Part shown: positions 33,501 to 48,500 of the stretch, piece by piece | How the letters are laid out: each line of letters begins with the position of its first letter | Numbering within the stretch: position 1 is the first letter of the stretch | Origin: Agelas oroides | Taxonomy: Eukaryota; Porifera; Demospongiae; Agelasida; Agelasidae | Assembly: GCA_949130485.1 (NCBI GenBank) | Contig: OX422186.1 | Location: forward strand, 7,130,792 to 7,194,791 | Direction: 5' to 3' | Length of the DNA stretch: 64,000 bases | Made by a program: the position numbers and the translations under genes | The notes under the pieces: model-generated | The model's input: the letters and a program-made list of their open reading frames with translations, nothing else | Databases searched by the model: none | Told to the model about the DNA's origin: nothing

Positions 33501-36500
33501 ATGCTGGAGAGAATCTCCCCTCAAGTCATTGTTGTCGACCCACCTGAGAAGCTGGTCATTGAGACAAGAGCATCAGGAGCATATCAACAGATTGATTGGC
33601 AAAGAAATGGAAACCCTTTCACCCTAGTACAAGGACAACCATTCAGTGTACTTCTACAAGAGTTCCCAAACTTTTTTGACATCTTTGCTCGTGATAACAC
33701 CACTGTAAATGATCTGGGAGTATATACGGTTGACCTCCCTGGATCACAAGTACCAGATTTAGACTTTGTTGTCACTCCATACAGTAAGTATATGTACAGA
33801 ACTTTTTGTGTATTGTTTGAGCCCAAGTTCCTATTTAAAGGATCTTCTGGTCTCTTATGTACATGTGTGCATAAAGTCAGTCATACATACAGTCATAATT
33901 ACTGTCATTCCATATATGGTATGTACATGTAAACATACACTAAGTTAGTTGGAATTTTTTTGCATTAGTATGTCCCATTCTCACGAAATGAAGGCGAGTG
34001 AAAATGGAGTAAATAAGACTAGTTGTAATAAATCACCACTACCGTCATTATTCTAATAGAACGGTAGGAAATTAAATACCGGTGTAAGCGCGATATGGGC
34101 CCCCCCGCGATATGGGGCCCCCCGGACCCAAATCGCTAGTGATATGGGGACCCCCCAGGCCCCAATTCGCTAGCGATCTGGGGCTCCCCTTAGCGGAATA
34201 GGGCTCCCCCTAAGACACAGACTCGTTCGTAAAACATGAGCGCTCCAATCTTGACGTCCATTGATTTGAGGACGGCGGGTACGCCATCAGGGTGTTATAA
34301 AAGGAAAACCACTAGGTAAGATGTACCTACAGTTGTCAGAATGCCAAAGGAAATGGGAAAGGATGTGAACGTCCAAAAAGATGCAGCAATAAAGCAAGGA
34401 AACGCAGCAAAATTTTCACAGCAGATGATGGGAGACTCAACGAAAGATTTTTATGCCATTTGGGTGGATTGGGACAATCCCGACTAAGTACCAATCCCTC
34501 ACGGAAGATTCCATCGGCAAATCTTCCTCTATTTAATAGTTCCATTCTTGTGTACTAGTGCATAACTATCTTGGTTGTTACTGTACAATATGATTTCTTT
34601 ACTACTGCAGCTGTTCTGTACTATTGCCTGTTTTAGTATGACTGTACTGTTATCTGATACTTAGGTAACTACATGCCCACCAGCCCCATATCACTAGTAA
34701 TGTGGGGACCCCCCATGCCCCAAATGCAAAGCAAATACATTTAGCTAGCGACCTACAAGATGAATGCTACACATGCAGACATATAGACTACAAGCACATG
34801 GAGAATAATAGGTAGCATCTGGGCATGCAGAAACAAGAAATTGCTTCCAGAATCATGTACTGACTGGTCCGAGATGTACGTTGTTCTCTTGTACTCAGCT
34901 TTTCATTTGAGTTCAGAGGGGCCCCAAATCACTGAAGGGTCCCCATATCACTAGAGTTTTGGGGCCCCCGAGGCCTCATATCACTAGTGTATTAGGACCC
35001 CCCGGGCCCCATATCTCTAGAGATATGGGGCCCGGGGGGCCCCGATTTAGGGGGGCCCCATATCACGCGGACACCGGTAATTTCAAATCTGGCTTCCAGA
35101 TTCACAAAAACTTCCAGGAACCCCGCTTGATAATTTAGATCTACCGCTGTAATGGAAGCGCATTTTCCAAGAAAAGCACTAGCCACGCACTGAGGCCTCT
35201 TCGCCCCAGGGAGTGTTGCTTGCAGCACTAAATTACCATAGGCTTTCCCAGAAGTGTATAGGCTCCAGAAACTTCGATCGTCTGAGCATCGTTCTGTCTT
35301 CCAGCCGACTATTGTCCGTACTTGTTTTGATAAGAACAAGGTCTGGGTGCACTACAGCGCCTCTGCAGTGAGTTCACAAGTGTTGTTTTGATAAGAACTC
35401 TTCCTGGTTCACTAAACAGACTCGTTCTGTCCGTGACTTCGCCGTTTGTTTTGCTTCGTGGTGTCTACTACTATACTATGGGCTCTTCCGCTAAATTGGA
35501 TTCACTCGAAATTAATTCGTGCAGCTACCTTCCACATAATTGGATTAACAAACATCGCAAAAAAAATTGCTCAGAGGATCTTGCCTCATGCTGGAAATAA
35601 AGGAATTTAGATGTTATGAGGTGAAAATAGAGGGCCGGCAGCCACTGGGAGTCGAACCCAGGACACCTCTGGCTTGAGCCGCCAGTGCTCTGCCACTGAG
35701 CTACAGCAACCGGAAAACAACCAACCCCCACAATCCTCTATATGTACTGCACAGGTGGTACTGAATGCCTCAGTTGCACACCTGGCAGCCACTCAGCATG
35801 TGCCGTCAGAACTCCATTAGGGGTTGACCGGAAAATTCTCTCCATCAGGAAAGAACCCATGCTTTATTTCCAGCATGAGGCAAGATCCTCTGAGTATTTA
35901 GAGTGAGAAAACCACTCAGCATGGATACTTTCCTATAAATGGAGAGAATTTTCTGGTCAACTCCTAATGGAGTTCTGATGGCACATGCTGTCAGAGTGGC
36001 TGCCAGGTGTGCGACTGAGGCATTCAGTACCACCTGTACATATAGAGGATTGTGGGGGTTGGTGGTTGTCCGGTTGCCGTAGCTCAGTGGCAGAGCACTG
36101 GCAGCTCAAGCCAGGTGTCCTGGGTTTGACTCCTGGCCTTTTCGCTTTCCTCTATTTTCACCTCTAAATTCCTTCATCGCAAAAATTGAATTTCTTCTGC
36201 TAGATTGGATCTATTATCTTGTACGTCTCAGGCCAGTAGTATCTGGAGTAATTTCAGACAGTGTTTTGTTTCTGCATGCCCAGATCAGCCTGAGCGTGGA
36301 TGCTGTAGCACACTTCCCTCTGTTCACTATGAAAACGTTAATGCGCTTCCTCAGCCTCTATATCTGCATGTGTGGGATTTGTCTTGTAGGCAACATAGTC
36401 ATAAAGGTTGCTAAAACATACTAGCGTGCTTTTGTTGCGTTTTCCTCTACCAAGGCGGCTCATCACCTACGTAGTGGTTGATGATGGGAAGTCATTCTCT

Positions 36501-39500
36501 GCAACACAAAAATTGCTTGAAAACTTAGAGAGTACAGCAACTTATGAGGCACTCTTGTCTTTCAGAGCTGCAGCTTCAGCCCACTTGGTGTAGTAGTCAA
36601 TAAGGAGATAATATATTTTTGACCTCTAGTAGTCTCAGGTAGCCTAGAGGCCCAACTAGATCCATCCCAACCTTCTCTTATATTCTCCTCCTCTCCTCTG
36701 CATTTCCACCACCAAGCGAGGGTTCCCATTCCCTTTTTTCTCCGCCGGCATAGTACAGTCTCCCACCATCTGCTGTGAGAAATTTGCTGTGCTTCCTTAG
36801 CCCCCACTTATAGGCTTTAGCGGGTATGACAGTGGGTATGCAATGGGTGTTGTAAAAGCAAAGCACAGGGTAACAAGTACCTACAGTTGTTGGAATGGCA
36901 AAGGAATCGGAAAGGATGCGAACATCGAAGAATATGCAGCGGAAGCATTCAGGAATACTTATGACTGTCACCTCAAATCAATGGAGGACAAGATGGAGCA
37001 CTCATCTTCGGGTGATCCCTATACCGCTAAGGGGATCCCCAGACCGCTAATGTTTTGGTCCCCATATCATTAGTGATATTTGCACCAAAATGTTCATAGT
37101 TTAAATTTTTGCATCTTGAAGCTCCATGCAAAATATGCACCATGCGAAATTTCCCGCTCTACAATATATTTTGCTGCAGGTGCACCAACAACCACAAATC
37201 TAAATGGCACTGTCACAGTACAAGAGGGAGACTCAGTCAACATTACCTGTGTTTCTTCTGGTAATCCCACCCCTACCATCTTGTGGTACCTTGGAGGCTC
37301 ATTAGCACCATTTCCAAAGACTGATGTTGTGCAACCCTTTAGTGCAGAAGTAGCAAATGGATTCTTTCGCTTCACAGATGGTAGCATCACTTCGGTGCTC
37401 CAAATCATAAATGCAACTTACCCAGCACATGATGGGGAGTACATGTGTATGGGCCTCAATTCACACAGAGGAAGAGACAATACCAGCAATGCTACTATCA
37501 CTGTGCAAGTGCAAGGTATGACACTTGTTGCACATTCAAACCTCACACCGTTTAAGATCATATATGTGTTTGTGGCTGGTATTTATTCAAGGGTGGCATT
37601 TATGGAGTGTACCCATCTGTATGTATACTCTATTATTCAGTAGCGTAGGAAAGACTTTTTGATTGGGGGGGCCCCCGGTTCCTACACCTATATGTTATTG
37701 AGTTGTAAATAAAAATAATGAGACATAAAGTTCTTATTATTCAATAACTGTAGGCTGTGGCATTCTGCCTAACCCAGCCAATGGTGAAGTTAATCACACC
37801 AACAGAACAAGTGGACAAACAGCCACCTACAGTTGTGATAGAGGCTACAACCTGGTAGGAAACAGTACTCGCACTTGTGAAGCTACAGGAGAGTGGACTG
37901 GAAATGCACCTACCTGTCAATGTATGTTGTTATGTGTACCAATTATAAAGTAGACTAGTGTATATATGTATACATAATGTGTTCCTTGGCCCAAAACCAG
38001 GTAAGGGAACTGTATTAAAGTGCTCAGTGTGCATGTTGCAGGCTGCTCTATGGGCTGAGTTGGAGCTACCATCTGATCTTATGGCTAGGTTACATTCGAG
38101 GCTGTGTCAAGCACTGGTTTTCAGAAGAGGGAGCAAGAATAAGCTAGAAGTCTCAGATTCCAGCTGTCTTCTCTCTCATTGACATGGTCAATTGTTTGGG
38201 TAGATGTGCTCTAACAGGATGTGCAAAGCTATTGCATTACTTCTTTCTTCACAGTATCAGTCATTCTACTTGCAAGCCCCATGAATGTGGATGTCCTCTC
38301 ACCTTCCCCTGCTGTTCTTAGCTGTAGCGCAACTGGAGAAAACACTCCTCACTTCACCTGGACCAAAGTGCTTCCAAATGGCACCATGGTGGAGGTGTCA
38401 GAATCAATGTCTAAGATTGTCATTAATACCTCCATCTCTGGTGAAAATATCACCAGTACTCTGACAATCAACCCCACCAATGCCTTTGATACAGCCGGAT
38501 ACAGGTGCACTGCAGAAAATATATTTGGCCTACTTCACAGTCCTGAGGCTCAAGTGACAGTGTTTGGTAAGATTTGCCTTATTTGGCACATATAGTATAC
38601 TAGCTTTATCATCTAGATCTCTTTTCATCGTACAGTTGCTCCAGTTATTGCGATGCCAGTAGATGGAGAAATATTCCATGTCAATAGGACTGATGACATC
38701 TCAATCATATGCTCAGCACGTGGCATTCCTCCACCATCAATCAGATTTCTACGAGAAGATGTGGAGCTAAGCAGGACAGGTGGGGAGTCAGGAGCAGGAA
38801 TGGACCTTGCATCACGAGTCGAACTGGGCAATGGTTCATCACCTGTATTCACGGATGATGGTACTTTCATGGTGTCGAGGATGCTGGCCATCTTCAATGT
38901 TGCTGAAGACAACACAGGAAATTTCACCTGTGAAGCCTTTAGCACATTCCCAGAACTGGGCCTCTCCCTTAGTGATAGCAGGATCTTTTGGCTGTTTATA
39001 CCAAGTAAGCTTAAACCATGCAGCATTAATTTTTGGTGTGTGTATCATAGCTATTATACTGCAATTGTACGCAATTGACACTTGCATTTCTAAACCCAAA
39101 TCACTATTCAATGGTGCAGCCGTTTGAACCATTATTACATGTCTGCATCCACTTTTCTTCCCGCTCTAGTTCCACCCACAATCACTGTCCCTCCCATGAA
39201 CATAACTGTGGTGTCACCCAAACGTGCTGTATTCACCTGTGTGGCTGATGGCATCACTACTCCAGCAATAACATGGTGGAGGCGGGAGACCAATGACAGC
39301 CTCACACAACTGTCCTCAGATGGAATTAATGTCACCATTTCAGATGAGAACCTTGATCCAAGGAGAGTACAGAGTAATCTCACCATCCTCCAGTCCCACC
39401 CAGGTGATGCTGCTGAGTATGTCTGTATGGCTACCAATGAGGTTGATTCAGATACAGCATCTGCAGCATTGACAGTGTATGGTAGGTACCAGTTGATCTA

Positions 39501-42500
39501 CAGTATTCTAGGCTTGTACTTGTGTGTATCTTTTAACCCTTTATATAATTAACCACCGAGGACGCTTTTTTGTGTCGTCTGACTTTGGCCGCATGTTATC
39601 AGTTGGCGCAATCCGTTTTGAAGGTAGGTTCTGTGCTAGCAGAAAGGGTGGGATAGGGGGAGGTGGGTGGGTGTACCCCTCTGGGTGACAGTGCATGGCC
39701 GCTGTTGCAGCTGGCTGTAGAAAAGCCCTGGTCAGTGCCGGATGGGCCATTTGTCTGCTTTCTTGCACAAAAAGGCATAGAAAACGCGCCTTTCACCTTG
39801 TAGGGACTCCATTTCTGGCATTTTAGGCAGCTTTTAGTCCAGAAGAGCATTCTCTGGTCAGAGGGCCCGGACTATTGAACGCTTGAGAATGTGTGGGTGT
39901 GGCTAAGGTCATGAACCCACAAAGAATGTGTCAATAAAGCTATGACTCAAGTTTCCAGTGCTAGCTCCAAGCAGAAGTGGAAATACGGACCAAGGAAGGT
40001 ATCCACACACACACACACACACACACCAGGCCGGTGGCCAGGATTTTTGGAAGAGGGGTTATACAGGGGTGGTATGTATGCATGCATGCATGCAAGACTA
40101 AGGGGGATTGAGAGCATGCTCCCCCAAGAAATTTAGATGTTCTGAGATTGTTTCTGAGGCCATTTTGGGACCGAAGCAGAGCCGTAGTAGCTACATGGCT
40201 TGCAGAGTATTGCGTCCAATTTTAGGCTGTCCATATATGCTTTTGCTAAGCCAGCTGACATCGAATTTTTCACAAAAGAAGGCACCATGGTTGGAAAAAC
40301 AGCAGATGGGGTGACAGATGGTGAAATAGTGCATGGCAATTTGGCAAGCTGTTGATCTCACTGTGCATGGTAAGAGGCTCCTTACAGCACATAATAAAAC
40401 ATGTGATCTATGCCCTATACTGTCTCCTTCAGTCATACCCAACATCACCTTCCCACTGGATGATCAGGTGTACACTGTGAACGAGACTGATCCAGTGACA
40501 TTCACCTGCTCAGCCACTGGTATCCCACCACCTGAGATCACCTGGATGAGGAACGGAGTAGTTCTAGATGAAAATACAGAACCGCGTGTCAGTCTCAATT
40601 TCTCTAATCCAGAGCAAGTTGTAACTGCTGATGGAGATATCTATTTAGTCACTCATACCCTCACCATCAGTAGCACCAGGGACGGTGACTCTGACACTTA
40701 CAAATGTGTGGCATCCAATGGAAACACAGAGACACCCAATGTGACTCAAGACTTTGAGCTGATTGTGCAAGGTAGGCTGCCTTTCTACTTATGTACTTGC
40801 GCTCGTATTTGATTTGATGTAAATTTATTTGTTTTTACCCAAATTGCCATTGTTTATTCCACAGTTTCTCCACAAATTATTGACCCACCAGAAAACCTCA
40901 CAGTTGTTGAAGCCAAAGAGGCCTCCTTCTCATGCCTTGCCACTGGCAGACCAATCCCCGAGATTGTGTGGGTCAGACTCAGGGACATGGCCAAGTTACA
41001 ATCTCAGTCATGTTTAACCATTGAAGAACAGGAGTTTGGAGACACACAGAGGAGTAACTTAACCATCATTGGTGTACAGCTTTCTGATAGTGGTGCCTAT
41101 GTCTGTGTGGCTACGAATGAAGTCGGGAGCATAATGGCTCATGTCACTCTGACAGTCCATGGTATGCTATAAGCAGGTGTTGAACAAACATTATTATGTT
41201 GTAAAACAGACATGTACAAATCATAGTTGTGGTAAGAACATGCTGCCGTTTTCTCCCTCAAAGAATTGAAATGTTTCACTCTTCATTTGAGCTTGTTCAC
41301 ATAAGCAACACAACACTAAACAAACTAGCAAGAACTGCGTGGGAGGCAGTTCAACAGGTGAACGAACAATGTATCAATTACCATGACTACATTGAGGAGC
41401 ACTTAGCAAAGTTACTTTTGTGTAAATCATAATCGCTGTTCCGATAAGTACATGTTTTTTATTATCAAGGATGATAACAATGTAAATATTGGTGCTTATT
41501 AACTTAGATGCTCCTGTTATACTTGACCCTCCGGAGAACCTGACAGTGGTGCATCCTCAGTCTGTGACCTTTCTCTGCAATGCCACTGCGCATCCCAGTC
41601 CACTGATCACATGGTGGATGATGGGTATCCAGCTGGTAGAACAAGCAGGAGAGGTTGAAATCAGTAACGATACATTTGGAGACAGCGACGTTCTCAGCAA
41701 TCTGACAATCATAATGGTTGACCCCTCTGATGCTGGCATGTATGTCTGCATGGCCACTAATGTTGCTGGACAGGATACTAAAGCTGTTGAACTCACTGTG
41801 CATGGTAAGAGGCTCCCTGTGATCTTGTAGCCCCAAAAAAACATGTGATCTATGCCCTATACTGTCTCCTTCAGTCATACCAAACATCACCTTCCCACTG
41901 GATGATCAGGTGTACACTGTGAACGAGACTGATCCAGTGACATTCACCTGCTCAGCCACTGGTATCCCACCACCTGAGATCACCTGGATGAGGAACGGAG
42001 TAGTTCTAGATGAAAATACAGAACCGCGAGTCAGTCTCAATTTCTCTAATCCAGAGCAAGTTGTAACTGCTGATGGAGATATCTATTTAGTCACTCATAC
42101 CCTCACCATCAGTAGCACCAGGGACGGTGATTCTGACACTTACAAATGTGTGGCATCCAATGGAAACACAGTGACACCCAATGTGACTCAAGACTTTGAG
42201 CTGATTGTGCAAGGTAGGCTGCCTTTCTACTTATGTACTTGTGCTCATACTTGATTTGATGTAAATTTACTTGTTTTTACCCAAATTGGCATTGTTTTTT
42301 CCACAGTTTCTCCACAAATTATTGACCCACCAGACAACCTCACAGTTGTTGAAGCTGAAGACGCCTCCTTCTCATGCGTTGCCGCTGGTAGACCTATCCC
42401 CGCCATTGTCTGGGTGAGACTCGCAGACACGGCCCAGTTACAATCTCAATCAGGTTTAACCATTGAAGAACAGGAGGCTGGAGACACGCAGAGGAGGAGT

Positions 42501-45500
42501 AACGTAACCATCATTGGTGTACAGCTTTCTGATAGTGGTGCCTATGTCTGTGTGGCTACGAATGAAGTGGGGAGCGTAATGGCTCATATCACCCTAACAG
42601 TCCATGGTATGCTACAAGCAGATATTGAACATACATTATTATGTAGTAAAACAGATATGTATAAACCATAGTTGTGGTAAGAACACGCTGCTCTTTTCTC
42701 CCTAAAAGAATAGAAATTGATTGAAATGTTTCACTCTTCATTTGAGCTTGTTCATGCACATAAGCAACACAACACTAAAGAAACTAGCAAGAACTGCATG
42801 GGAGGCAGTTCAACAGGTGAACGAACAATGTATCAATTACCATGATTACATTGAGGAGCACTTAGCAAAGTTACTTATGTGTAAGTCATAATTCTTGTTT
42901 CGACAAGTACATGTTTTTTATTATCAAGGATGATAACAATGTAAATATTGGTACTTATTAACTCAATCTTTTAGATGCTCCTATTATACTTGAGCCTCCG
43001 GAGAACCTGACAGTGGTGCATCCTCAGTCAGCGACCTTTCTCTGCAATGCCACTGCGCATCCCAGTCCACTGATCACATGGTGGAGGATGGGTATCCAGC
43101 TGGTGGAACAAGCAGGAGAGGTTGAAATCAGTAACGATACAATTGGAGAGAGCGAGGTTCTCAGCAATCTGACAATCATAATGGTTGACCCCTCTGATGC
43201 TGGCATGTATGTCTGCATGGCCACTAATGTTGCTGGACAGGATACTCAAGCTGTTGAACTCACTGTGCATGGTAAGAGGCTCCCTGTGATCTTGTAGCCC
43301 CAAAAAAACATGTGATCTATGCCCTATACTGTCTCCTTCAGTCGTACCCAACATCACCTTCCCACTGGATGATCAGGTGTACACTGTGAACGAGATTGAT
43401 CCAGTGACATTCACCTGCTCAGCCACTGGTATCCCACCACCTGAGATCACCTGGATGAGGAACGGAGTAGTTCTAGATGAAAATACAGAACCGCGTGTCA
43501 GTCTCAATTTCTCTAATCCAGAGCAAGTTGTAACTGCTGATGGAGATATCTATTTAGTCACTCATACCCTCACCATCAGTAGCACCAGGGACGGTGACTC
43601 TGACACTTACAAATGTGTGGCATCAAATGGAAACACAGAGACACCCAATGTGACTCAAGACTTTGAGCTGATTGTGCAAGGTAGGCTGCCTTTCTACTTA
43701 TGAACTTGCACTCGTATTTGATTTGATGTAAATTTATTTGTATTTACCCAAATTGCCATTGTTTTTTCCACAGTTTCTCCACAAATTATTGACCCACCAG
43801 AAAACCTCACAGTTGTTGAAGCCAAAGAGGCCTCCTTCTCATGCCTTGCCACTGGCAGACCAATCCCCGAGATTGTGTGGGTCAGACTTGCAGACATGGC
43901 CCAGTTACAATCCCAATCAGGTTTAACCATTGAAGGACAGGAGGTTGGAGACACGCGGAGGAGGAGTAACATAACCATCATTGGTGTACAGCTTTCTGAT
44001 AGTGGTGCCTATGTCTGTGTGGCTACGAATGAAGTCGGGAGTATAATGGCTCATGTCACCCTGACAGTCCATGGTATGCTATAAGCAGATGTTGAACAAA
44101 CATTATTATGTTGTAAAACAGGCATGTACAAATCATAGTTGTGGTAAGAACATGCTGCCGTTTTCTCCCTCAAAGAATTGAAATGTTTCACTCTTCATTT
44201 GAGCTTGTTCACATAAGCAACACAACACTAAAGAAACTAGCAAGAACTGCGTGGGAGGCAGTTCAACAGGTGAACGAACAATGTATCAATTACCATGACT
44301 ACATTGAGGAGCACTTAGCAAAGTTACTTTTGTGTAAATCATAATCGCTGTTCCGATAAATACATGCTTTTTATTATCAAGGATGATAACAATGGTACTT
44401 ATTAACTCAATCTTTTAGATGTTCCTATTATACTTGAGCCTCCGGAGAACCTGACAGTGGTGCATCCTCAGTCTGTGACCTTTCTCTGCAATGCCACTGC
44501 GCATCCCAGTCCACTGATCACATGGTGGATGATGGGTATCCAGCTGGTAGAACAAGCAGGAGAGGTTGAAATCAGTAACGATACATTTGGAGACAGCGAC
44601 GTTCTCAGCAATCTGACAATCATAATGGTTGACCCTTCTGATGCTGGCATGTATGTCTGCATGGCCACTAATGTTGCTGGACAGGATACTCAAGCTGTTG
44701 AACTCACTGTGCATGGTAAGAGGCTCCCTGTGATCTTGTAGTACAAAACAAAACATGTGATCTATGCCCTATACTGTCTCCTTCAGTCATACCAAACATC
44801 ACCTTCCCACTGGATGATCAGGTGTACACTGTGAACGAGACTGATCCAGTGACATTCACCTGCTCAGCCACTGGTATCCCACCACCTGAGATCACCTGGA
44901 TGAGGAACGGAGTAGTTCTAGATGAAAATACAGAACCGCGAGTCAGTCTCAATTTCTCTAATCCAGAGCAAGTTGTAACTGCTGATGGAGATATCTATTT
45001 AGTCACTCATACCCTCACCATCAGTAGCACCAGGGACGGTGATTCTGACACTTACAAATGTGTGGCATCCAATGGAAACACAGTGACACCCAATGTGACT
45101 CAAGACTTTGAGCTGATTGTGCAAGGTAGGCTGCCTTTCTACTTATGTACTTGTGCTCCTATTTGATTTGATGTAAATTTACTTGTTTTTACCCAAATTG
45201 GCATTGTTTTTTCCACAGTTTCTCCACAAATTATTGACCCACCAGACAACCTCACAGTTGTTGAAGCTGAAGACGCCTCCTTCTCATGCGTTGCCGCTGG
45301 TAGACCTATCCCCGCCATTGTCTGGGTGAGACTCGCAGACACGGCCCAGTTACAATCTCAATCAGGTTTAACCATTGAAGAACAGGAGGCTGGAGACACG
45401 CAGAGGAGGAGTAACGTAACCATCATTGGTGTACAGCTTTCTGATAGTGGTGCCTATGTCTGTGTGGCTACGAATGAAGTGGGGAGCGTAATGGCTCATA

Positions 45501-48500
45501 TCACCCTAACAGTCCATGGTATGCTACAAGCAGATATTGAACATACATTATTATGTAGTAAAACAGATATGTATAAACCATAGTTGTGGTAAGAACACGC
45601 TGCTCTTTTCTCCCTAAAAGAATAGAAATTGATTGAAATGTTTCACTCTTCATTTGAGCTTGTTCATGCACATAAGCAACACAACACTAAAGAAACTAGC
45701 AAGAACTGCATGGGAGGCAGTTCAACAGGTGAACGAACAATGTATCAATTACCATGATTACATTGAGGAGCACTTAGCAAAGTTACTTATGTGTAAGTCA
45801 TAATTCTTGTTTCGACAAGTACATGTTTTTTATTATCAAGGATGATAACAATGTAAATATTGGTACTTATTAACTCAATCTTTTAGATGCTCCTATTATA
45901 CTTGAGCCTCCGGAGAACCTGACAGTGGTGCATCCTCAGTCAGCGACCTTTCTCTGCAATGCCACTGCGCATCCCAGTCCACTGATCACATGGTGGAGGA
46001 TGGGTATCCAGCTGGTGGAACAAGCAGGAGAGGTTGAAATCAGTAACGATACAATTGGAGAGAGCGAGGTTCTCAGCAATCTGACAATCATAATGGTTGA
46101 CCCCTCTGATGCTGGCATGTATGTCTGCATGGCCACTAATGTTGCTGGACAGGATACTCAAGCTGTTGAACTCACTGTGCATGGTAAGAGGCTCCCTGTG
46201 ATCTTGTAGCCCAAAAAAAACATGTGATCTATGCCCTATACTGTCTCCTTCAGTCGTACCCAACATCACCTTCCCACTGGATGATCAGGTGTACACTGTG
46301 AACGAGACTGATCCAGTGACATTCACCTGCTCAGCCACTGGTATCCCACCACCTGAGATCACCTGGATGAGGAACGGAGTAGTTCTAGATGAAAATACAG
46401 AACCGCGTGTCAGTCTCAATTTCTCTAATCCAGAGCAAGTTGTAACTGCTGATGGAGATATCTATTTAGTCACTCATACCCTCACCATCAGTAGCACCAG
46501 GGACGGTGACTCTGACACTTACAAATGTGTGGCATCAAATGGAAACACAGAGACACCCAATGTGACTCAAGACTTTGAGCTGATTGTGCAAGGTAGGCTG
46601 CCTTTCTACTTATGTACTTGCGCTCGTATTTGATTTGATGTAAATTTATTTGTTTTTACCCAAATTGCCATTGTTTTTTCCACAGTTTCTCCACAAATTA
46701 TTGACCCCCCAGACAACCTCACAGTTGTTGAAGCTGAAGACGCCTCCTTCTCATGCGTTGCCGCTGGTAGACCTATCCCTGCGATTGTCTGGGTGAGACT
46801 CGCAGACATGGCCCAGTTACAATCTCAATCAGGTTTAACCATTGAAGAACAGGAGGCTGGAGACACGCAGAGGAGGAGTAACGTAACCATCATTGGTGTA
46901 CAGCTTTCTGATAGTGGTGCCTATGTCTGTGTGGCTACGAATGAAGTGGGGAGCGTAATGGCTCATATCACCCTAACAGTCCATGGTATGCTACAAGCAG
47001 ATATTGAACATACATTATTATGTAGTAAAACAGATATGTATAAACCATAGTTGTGGTAAGAACACGCTGCTCTTTTCTCCCTAAAAGAATAGATATTGAT
47101 TGAAATGTTTCACTCTTCATTTGAGCTTGTTCATGCACATAAGCAACACAACACTAAAGAAACTAGCAAGAACTGCATGGGAGGCAGTTCAACAGGTGAA
47201 CGAACAATGTATCAATTACCATGATTACATTGAGGAGCACTTAGCAAAGTTACTTATGTGTAAGTCATAATTCTTGTTTCGACAAGTACATGTTTTTTAT
47301 TATCAAGGATGATAACAATGTAAATATTGGTACTTATTAACTCAATCTTTTAGATGCTCCTATTATACTTGAGCCTCCGGAGAACCTGACAGTGGTGCAT
47401 CCTCAGTCAGCGACCTTTCTCTGCAATGCCACTGCGCATCCCAGTCCACTGATCACATGGTGGAGGATGGGTATCCAGCTGGTGGAACAAGCAGGAGAGG
47501 TTGAAATCAGTAACGATACATTTGGAGAGAGCGAGGTTCTCAGCAATCTGACAATCATAATGGTTGACCCCTCTGATGCTGGCATGTATGTCTGCATGGC
47601 CACTAATGTTGCTGGACAGGATACTCAAGCTGTTGAACTCACTGTGCATGGTAAGAGGCTCCCTGTGATCTTGTAGCCCAAAAAAAACATGTGATCTATG
47701 CCCTATACTGTCTCCTTCAGTCGTACCCAACATCACCTTCCCACTGGATGATCAGGTGTACACTGTGAACGAGACTGATCCAGTGACATTCACCTGCTCA
47801 GCCACTGGTATCCCACCACCTGAGATCACCTGGATGAGGAACGGAGTAGTTCTAGATGAAAATACAGAACCGCGAGTCAGTCTCAATTTCTCTAATCCAG
47901 AGCAAGTTGTAACTGCTGATGGAGATATCTATTTAGTCACTCATACCCTCACCATCAGTAGCACCAGGGACGGTGATTCTGACACTTACAAATGTGTGGC
48001 ATCCAATGGAAACACAGTGACACCCAATGTGACTCAAGACTTTGAGCTGATTGTGCAAGGTAGGCTGCCTTTCTACTTATGTACTTGTGCTCCTATTTGA
48101 TTTGATGTAAATTTACTTGTTTTTACCCAAATTGGCATTGTTTTTTCCACAGTTTCTCCACAAATTATTGACCCACCAGACAACCTCACAGTTGTTGAAG
48201 CTGAAGACGCCTCCTTCTCATGCGTTGCCGCTGGTAGACCTATCCCCGCGATTGTCTGGGTGAGACTCGCAGACACGGCCCAGTTACAATCTCAATCAGG
48301 TTTAACCATTGAAGAACAGGAGGCTGGAGACACGCAGAGGAGGAGTAACGTAACCATCATTGGTGTACAGCTTTCTGATAGTGGTGCCTATGTCTGTGTG
48401 GCTACGAATGAAGTGGGGAGCGTAATGGCTCATATCACCCTAACAGTCCATGGTATGCTACAAGCAGATATTGAACATACATTATTATGTAGTAAAACAG

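Noticed and set aside
35638-35710. Working tRNA gene
   Set aside because: U33 is missing, the acceptor stem is poor, and the sequence is embedded in a repeated unit that also occurs in inverted form.
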